This document shows, piece by piece, positions 59,712 to 64,000 of a stretch of 64,000 nt of DNA (its first letter is position 1; each line of letters opens with the position of its first letter). The DNA comes from Hyphomonadaceae bacterium. GTDB lineage: Bacteria > Pseudomonadota > Alphaproteobacteria > Caulobacterales > Aquidulcibacteraceae. The stretch is taken from positions 1 to 64,000 of the forward strand of contig JAEUMQ010000011.1 of the NCBI GenBank assembly GCA_016791425.1, written 5' to 3'. The translations under genes were made by a program, and so were the position numbers. Below the pieces are notes generated by a model. It was not told the origin of the DNA and made no database searches. It saw only the letters and a list, made by a program, of their open reading frames with translations.

Positions 59712-61685
59712 TTAGCTCTCCCCGACCTTTTTGGCGTCGCGCGCAAGTGCCGAGGCTTGCTCATGGTTCGGCGGATAGAAGCCCGCCGAGCGGTGCCGCG
59801 TCGCAGGAAGGAACATCAACTGACCGTCACGCGAAGCGGCCTGGACTTCCTCCCGGAACGCACGTTGCGTCGGGCGGCGGCCAGTCGCCTTATCGACTTC
59901 CTTCATGGCCCACTCGGGGATCGTGTCTCGCTTGTTGAAGGGCGTACCAAGCTCAGCGGCACCAAGCGCCGCGCGCACAACCGCTTCGCGTAGCGCGCCT
60001 GCATCTTGTGCGGCCTGCGGCAGAACCTCGGTCGGCAGCAGCGCGCCGCGATAGAAGCGAAGTTTGATGGGAACGCCCTTGGGGCCATGATTGCGTTTAG
60101 CGACGCGCAACTCGTACTCATCCTCCTTGTCGGTGGGCTCGATCACAAGGCGGACGCGCGGGCTGTTGTGCCATGCGACCGAAAATCCATCCATCTCTTG
60201 CCGGCCGCTTCCCGCCTGCGACGGATGCCACGGCATGATGATGGTGCAGTCCGCGCTGTCGCAGATGCCTTGCAGTACGACCTTGATCGCGAAGTTCACA
60301 CTGTCCTCGTCGATCTTACCGTGGTTTTTGAAGCGCAGAACATCGTACGCGCTGTCCAGCACGACGACTTTGTGGCCGGGGATGCTCTGCAACTTTATCA
60401 GTAGGTCGTGATAAAACGGCCGAAGCAAACATTCGGCGCTCTCGCCCATGACTACGAGCGCGCTGTCCTTCCCTTGCATCGGGAGGAAGACACCCCCGGC
60501 GTGCGGGTTGTCCGGCGTCGGCCGAGCCGGCGGAGGCAGCTCCAATACTTCCGCTATGGCTTGGGCGCGGCGAGCCAACTCGTTCTCGTCATCTTCGGCC
60601 GCAACAAGAACCATCGTCGCGCGAGCGCCGGACGGCGTGCCACATCCGGCCTGTTCGCCGTACTTCCCAAACACGTTCGCGCCGACGTTCAGCGCCATCG
60701 TCATTTGCATTGCAAGGCGGCTTTTGTGGCTGCCACCCGGCGCAGCAATGAAGTTGACGACTCCTTTCTGAATGAGGCCAGGAACCAGCTCCTCCACCGG
60801 ATGCACGTCGCGCCCAAGCAGGTCGAAAGTCGGGATCGTCTCAAGGGGGCGAGAGGGACGCTCCCCCAGCGCGGGCGTGGCGACGATCAAGTCGCGAAGC
60901 GCCTCCGCTCCGTTCGCAGCAAGGAAATCGTCAGCACCAACCTTGATAGGCTTTCCGTGTTCGTCGGTTTGACCGGATGCGGGAAGGCGGACGCAACGCA
61001 CACGGAGACCGAGGAGCGCTAGCAGCGTCGCAAGACGTTGTTCGGAGCGCCCCACGTTGGGGTTGGTCGCGATGTCGCTGTCGAAGATGATGCAAACGTC
61101 AGAGAACTGCGTCACGGCGGCAACGAGATCAGGATGCAGCGCGTGCGGAACGGCCTTGCTCTCGCGCACACTGTCCACGCCGCCAATCGCGACGCAGGGG
61201 ATGCCGGCCGCCGAGAGGGCAGCCGCTTTCTTCTCGCCTTCCCCAATGCACAGCGCGCCGTCCGGCAGAACCGAAGTCGCCAGCGCTTGCGGCACGTAAA
61301 TTTGAGAGCCACTGCCGCGCGGCGCGTCGTATCTGCGGGCGTCCTTGGGCAGCGATTTGCCGAGAACCGGAAGGTAGCGGCAGCGCACATAGGGGACATG
61401 CACGCCATCGACCTTGTAGGTCACCTGCGAGCCGTCCATGCGCGTGTACGGGATGATGGTCGCGGGATGCGCCGCGAAGTCGGGATGCGCAACACTGGCG
61501 TCATCCGTGAAGTACATTCCGTTCGCCCGCGCGTCGTCGAGCGTGAGGCCGCTACGGGCCAAGTCCGCCTGCGCGGCCATCAGCGTGGAGCTGCTGCACT
61601 CGCCGCGTTCGCCGTCAGCAGAGCACGCGCCCCATCGCGTGATGTTGATGGCGGGAGGAATATGCACTACATTGCCGGTCGTCAT
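59712..61685 (-). CDS. Satellite primase/helicase: toprim-like plus RepA-type ATPase
   Basis: 657 residues. The N-terminal half (about 60-275) is a DUF3854/toprim-like nucleotidyl-transfer fold: GALCIGEGEKKAAALSAAGIPCV and VCIIFDSDIATNP. The C-terminal half (about 290-540) is a RecA-fold hexameric ATPase of the RepA/AAA_25 kind. Walker A reads APGGSHKSRLAMQM, with His in place of the usual Gly before Lys-Ser; Walker B is HKVVVLDSAYDVL, and a sensor segment is TIIMPWHPSQ. It should start DNA replication of the element at the nearby iterons. Typical core gene of phage satellites and P4-like plasmid phages. Confidence 0.8.
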   Translation of the reverse strand: MTTGNVVHIPPAINITRWGACSADGERGECSSSTLMAAQADLARSGLTLDDARANGMYFTDDASVAHPDFAAHPATIIPYTRMDGSQVTYKVDGVHVPYVRCRYLPVLGKSLPKDARRYDAPRGSGSQIYVPQALATSVLPDGALCIGEGEKKAAALSAAGIPCVAIGGVDSVRESKAVPHALHPDLVAAVTQFSDVCIIFDSDIATNPNVGRSEQRLATLLALLGLRVRCVRLPASGQTDEHGKPIKVGADDFLAANGAEALRDLIVATPALGERPSRPLETIPTFDLLGRDVHPVEELVPGLIQKGVVNFIAAPGGSHKSRLAMQMTMALNVGANVFGKYGEQAGCGTPSGARATMVLVAAEDDENELARRAQAIAEVLELPPPARPTPDNPHAGGVFLPMQGKDSALVVMGESAECLLRPFYHDLLIKLQSIPGHKVVVLDSAYDVLRFKNHGKIDEDSVNFAIKVVLQGICDSADCTIIMPWHPSQAGSGRQEMDGFSVAWHNSPRVRLVIEPTDKEDEYELRVAKRNHGPKGVPIKLRFYRGALLPTEVLPQAAQDAGALREAVVRAALGAAELGTPFNKRDTIPEWAMKEVDKATGRRPTQRAFREEVQAASRDGQLMFLPATRHRSAGFYPPNHEQASALARDAKKVGES

Positions 61686-61723
61686 CGTGATAAGTCTTTC
61701 GTGTCATGTGACGCCCCTCGGAA

Positions 61724-61747
61724 GCCCGCCGCGCCAACGGCGGGTTT
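61724..61747 (+). terminator. Hairpin with T-tail before the primase gene
   Basis: CCCGCCG-CGCCAA-CGGCGGG then TTTT, a perfect 7-bp stem. The T-tail is on the plus strand, so intrinsic termination would stop transcripts from the left (antisense). On the minus strand it could fold in the leader of the primase mRNA and act as an attenuator. Confidence 0.55.
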
Positions 61748-61751
61748 TCAT

Positions 61752-62399
61752 TTATCTGCGCGGAACACGGCCCGTTCGCCGCGCCTGAATGTTGATTTGC
61801 CCCGGCCGCCTGTTGGGCAGATTGAGATAAGCGTTTGGCGTGCCGCGCCCGTTGTGTTCGACGCGCTTCACTCTCAGCCCAAGATGCAGCGCGGCGATGA
61901 TGAGCATCCCGTTGGATATGTACGCGTCGCAGTCGAAGCTAGCGCGCAGCCACCGCTCCGCTTCGTGCTTGAACGTATAAGAGTCAGCGGTGCGGTTAAA
62001 CGTCGGCGTCGGCGTGAACAGCATCAGCCATTCAAGGGCACGCTCACATTCCCTGCAGTGCTCGTCCGTCAACGTCGCGTCGCGCATGGCTTGCAGCTTA
62101 TCCGTAGGGCGATACCTGCCGAAGCCGTGTGCGTTCAGTTCCGGTTGATCCGCAAGGACGCGTGCGATGATCGACCGGATCAACTCGGGCGGGCTGTAGA
62201 AGAAAGGCAGGGCCTCACAGCGCGCAGCGTAGTCGGCTCTGAGGTGCTGGCGTACCTCTGCGAGTTCGGCGCGCAAGGCAGTCTTGTCGTCTGCGCTCAC
62301 GCCGGCGTTGGCGAAAAACTCGGCAGCGCCGCGCCGAAACGACGGCAGCGTGGTGCGGAGAAGTGCAACTCGATCGAGCACGTGAATGCTGGCGGTCAT
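61752..62399 (-). CDS. Hypothetical satellite protein
   Basis: 215 residues, starting at the AlpA stop (TGATG overlap) and so co-translated with it. Soluble and helical, with many Arg and Cys (EHCRECERALEWLMLF) and a basic C-terminus (QINIQARRTGRVPRR) that suggests nucleic-acid binding. No recognised domain. Position between a regulator and the primase suggests a replication or control role. Confidence 0.65.
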   Translation of the reverse strand: MTASIHVLDRVALLRTTLPSFRRGAAEFFANAGVSADDKTALRAELAEVRQHLRADYAARCEALPFFYSPPELIRSIIARVLADQPELNAHGFGRYRPTDKLQAMRDATLTDEHCRECERALEWLMLFTPTPTFNRTADSYTFKHEAERWLRASFDCDAYISNGMLIIAALHLGLRVKRVEHNGRGTPNAYLNLPNRRPGQINIQARRTGRVPRR

Positions 62400-62605
62400 C
62401 AGGCGGCCTCGCCACGCGGCAGAGACGCCAGCCAGCGTTCGAGGCTTTCGGCAGTGATCCGCGTTGCAGCGCCGATCTTCGTGCGCTCAAGCTTCTTGTT
62501 CTTGTACAGCTCAAAGAGCTTCGTATCGCCAAGGCCGGTGATGTGTTTGATCTCTTGGTGAGTGTAGAGGCGCTTCCGCAGCGTCGCATTTGCGTCAGGG
62601 GACAT
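62399..62605 (-). CDS. AlpA/excisionase-type HTH regulator
   Basis: 68 residues. MerR-like winged helix of the prophage regulators: LYTHQEIKHITGLGDTKLFELYKNKKLERTKIG matches the DNA-recognition helix plus wing, and RITAESLERWLASL the C-terminal helix. AlpA in P4-related and PICI elements controls integrase expression and excision. It lies just after the integrase-linked genes on the same strand, as expected. Confidence 0.82.
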   Translation of the reverse strand: MSPDANATLRKRLYTHQEIKHITGLGDTKLFELYKNKKLERTKIGAATRITAESLERWLASLPRGEAA

Positions 62606-62700
62606 TCGTCATTCTCCGCAGTAAGGGCGAGCCAGTCGCCCCCATCCGTGCGAAGAATAACCGGGCCTCTATGCCTTGTTTTACCGCTAGGAAGCTTGTG

Positions 62701-63417
62701 TCAGACCTTGGCGGCGCGGAGCCAGCGTGTGAGCGCACGGTCGCTCTTGCCGCCGTACTTCTCCTTGTGGGCGTTTTTGTACGCCCAGTGGTGGACGGTC
62801 AGCTTCTGATCGCGCGATCTCTCCACGCTGAAATCCGCTATTGCGCGCTTGCGGTATGGTTCGGCTGCGTCCTGCCGCTGCTTCACGCGCGTCTTCCCTC
62901 CCGCGCGCTGCTTGCTCCGTATACTGAGACGCTCGCCAGCCGCGCTGAAAATGCCGAGATTGGCGCGACTAAAGAGCACCTCAGCAGCGGCCAACGTATA
63001 CAAGGCCGCGTCGCGACGGCTCATCCACGCTTCGTAAGCTTCAGGCGTGGGCGGGGCCTTCTCGCGATCCGTAACAACATACGCAGCGAGTGCGCAAAGA
63101 AGGTCGGCAGCCGGGCCGTCCGTGGGCCGTCCTTGATCGGCCGTCTTGCGACTGAAAGCCAACGCCCTATTAGCAATTTCGCGCAGCGCCTCGGTGTCGC
63201 CGTGGCGAGTGACGGCTTGAACCTTGGCTTCGGCAATCCTTAGACCGCAGTCGCGCAACGCCGTCACCGCTTGTTCAAAGAGCAGTTGGGGCATGCGTCG
63301 GAACCGCCCCGCGTAGTTCGACAGCCCGGCAAGACGTTCATCCACCGTGCCCCAGACGGCGGGATTTTCGGTGCCGCTTTCCGCTTCAAGCAACTCGATA
63401 AGGTCGCGCCCGCTCAT
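62701..63417 (-). CDS. Hypothetical protein adjoining the integrase
   Basis: 238 residues, ATG at 63417 overlapping the integrase stop by 4 bases. Helical, soluble. The N-terminus (SGRDLIELLEAESGTE) is acidic; the middle has a Cys/Arg-rich segment (TALRDCGLRIAEAKVQAVTRHGD); the C-terminus is basic with KLTVHHWAYKNAHKEKYGGK. Not recognised. Tight coupling to int suggests a role in recombination control or element immunity. Confidence 0.65.
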   Translation of the reverse strand: MSGRDLIELLEAESGTENPAVWGTVDERLAGLSNYAGRFRRMPQLLFEQAVTALRDCGLRIAEAKVQAVTRHGDTEALREIANRALAFSRKTADQGRPTDGPAADLLCALAAYVVTDREKAPPTPEAYEAWMSRRDAALYTLAAAEVLFSRANLGIFSAAGERLSIRSKQRAGGKTRVKQRQDAAEPYRKRAIADFSVERSRDQKLTVHHWAYKNAHKEKYGGKSDRALTRWLRAAKV

Positions 63418-64000
63418 GTGCTATGCTTCCTCGCGGTGCTCACGCAGTAAGAGCCCCAAGCGTCCATGAGCTTCCGTCGCTTCTCGAACAGGTCGCCACG
63501 CCGGTACGCCGCCTCCACCTTGTCGCCCACCGCGTGTGCAAGCGCAGCTTCAGCGACCTCACGGGGGAAGTTTGTGCGCTCCGCTGCCCAATCGCGGAAC
63601 GTGGAGCGGAAGCCGTGGACGGTCTCTGTCCGGCCCGCCCGGCGCAAGACTTCGCCCAAGGTGGCCTGCGAGATCGTCCGGCCACGCCGCATGTCGCTCT
63701 CAAAGATCAGCTTGTCAGGCTCCGCAGCGCCTGCCGTCGCGAAACGGGCCTTTAGAACGCCAAGGGCGGCCGTGGAGAGCGGTACGCGGTGGAGCCGGCC
63801 TCCCTTCATCCGCTTGGCGGGAACGGTCCACACGCCGCCCTGTACGTCGATCTCGCCCCAGGTTGCGCCGGCCGCCTCGCCAAACCGCGCGGCAGTCAGG
63901 ATCAGGAACCGCAGGCAGTCCGCGCCGCTGCCCGTCCTGGACGCGATGGAGGCGAACGCGTCGGGCATGTCGGCCACCGGAACAGCGCGGTGATGTTGGA
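63414..64000 (-). CDS. Tyrosine integrase, C-terminal part (5' end beyond window)
   Basis: The last 195 codons of a P4-type integrase; the start lies right of base 64000. The frame continues upstream of the GTG at 63977 (...HHRAVPVADMP), the typical junction of core-binding and catalytic domains. The catalytic Arg is in LTAARFGEAAG, the HxxR box in HGFRSTFRDWA, the next His in LAHAVGD, and the nucleophile Tyr probably in VEAAYRRGD. It recombines the element at a chromosomal site, usually a tRNA 3' end that must lie outside this window. Confidence 0.9.
   Translation of the reverse strand, partial: QHHRAVPVADMPDAFASIASRTGSGADCLRFLILTAARFGEAAGATWGEIDVQGGVWTVPAKRMKGGRLHRVPLSTAALGVLKARFATAGAAEPDKLIFESDMRRGRTISQATLGEVLRRAGRTETVHGFRSTFRDWAAERTNFPREVAEAALAHAVGDKVEAAYRRGDLFEKRRKLMDAWGSYCVSTARKHST

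Noticed and set aside
1-64000. tRNA, rRNA or CRISPR array
   Set aside because: No T-arm consensus, rRNA block or evenly spaced direct repeats with unique spacers were seen; a tRNA att site is more likely right of 64000.

Overview
The window is GC-rich chromosomal DNA from an alphaproteobacterium, most likely near Caulobacterales or Hyphomonadaceae. The evidence is a full-length gcrA, the ntrBC-ntrYX-dat-hfq-hflX block, a fused ispDF, SdhE- and RatA-type genes, and NtrC and NtrX that have lost the sigma54-contact (GAFTGA) loop. About 53.9 kb of core chromosome (1-53,900) is followed by about 10 kb of acquired DNA (about 54,000-64,000) with visibly lower GC, more A/T-ending codons and phage-type genes.

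Core, left part (1-31,965): a truncated CHAT-domain exported protein; sulfurtransferase sseA; cyclopropane fatty acid synthase; hldD (apparently with an ATA start); recG; a GST-like protein; an SRAP/YedK-type protein; an sdhE-like gene running into mfd; a VOC protein; an FrnE-type DsbA coupled to a degenerate GGDEF protein; a CaiB-type racemase/transferase; a two-subunit 3-oxoacid CoA-transferase whose A subunit is fused to a carboxymuconolactone-decarboxylase domain; marC; lpdA; a bactofilin-like membrane protein; an Aas-like acyl-ACP synthetase; lipA; a Coq10/RatA START protein; an OmpA-like porin; a CinA C-terminal amidase; a large membrane spermidine-synthase-like protein; and ispDF.

Core, right part (32,000-53,863): the nitrogen/redox signalling operon ntrB-ntrC-ntrY-ntrX, then dat, hfq, hflX and gcrA; a Rieske oxygenase; an exported protein; mazG; an NAD-dependent epimerase; a minus-strand run dacA-holB-tatD-MBL hydrolase preceded by a SPOR protein; and a membrane-anchored PQQ-type dehydrogenase fused to cytochrome c. 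GC-rich palindromic repeats (pyrimidine arm CCCCTCCCC, purine arm GGGGAGGGG) are scattered through this core. Several supply stop codons, C-terminal codons or Shine-Dalgarno sequences to the adjoining genes.

Acquired part (54,000-64,000): reading leftward from the right edge there is a tyrosine integrase (cut by the window end), an unknown gene, an AlpA-type regulator, an unknown gene, a toprim plus RecA-fold primase/helicase, an iteron array and a small-terminase-like gene. No structural phage genes are visible. This is the layout of a phage satellite (PICI/P4-like). On the opposite strand it carries a compact three-gene operon with 4-nt overlaps: a HIT-family protein, a four-helix membrane protein and an 816-residue fusion of PEP-synthase/PPDK-like modules with a MazG-type pyrophosphohydrolase. 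A pair of inverted octamer-repeat modules lies on either side of the cargo. The operon matches no defence system I know by name and is the best candidate here for an undescribed system.
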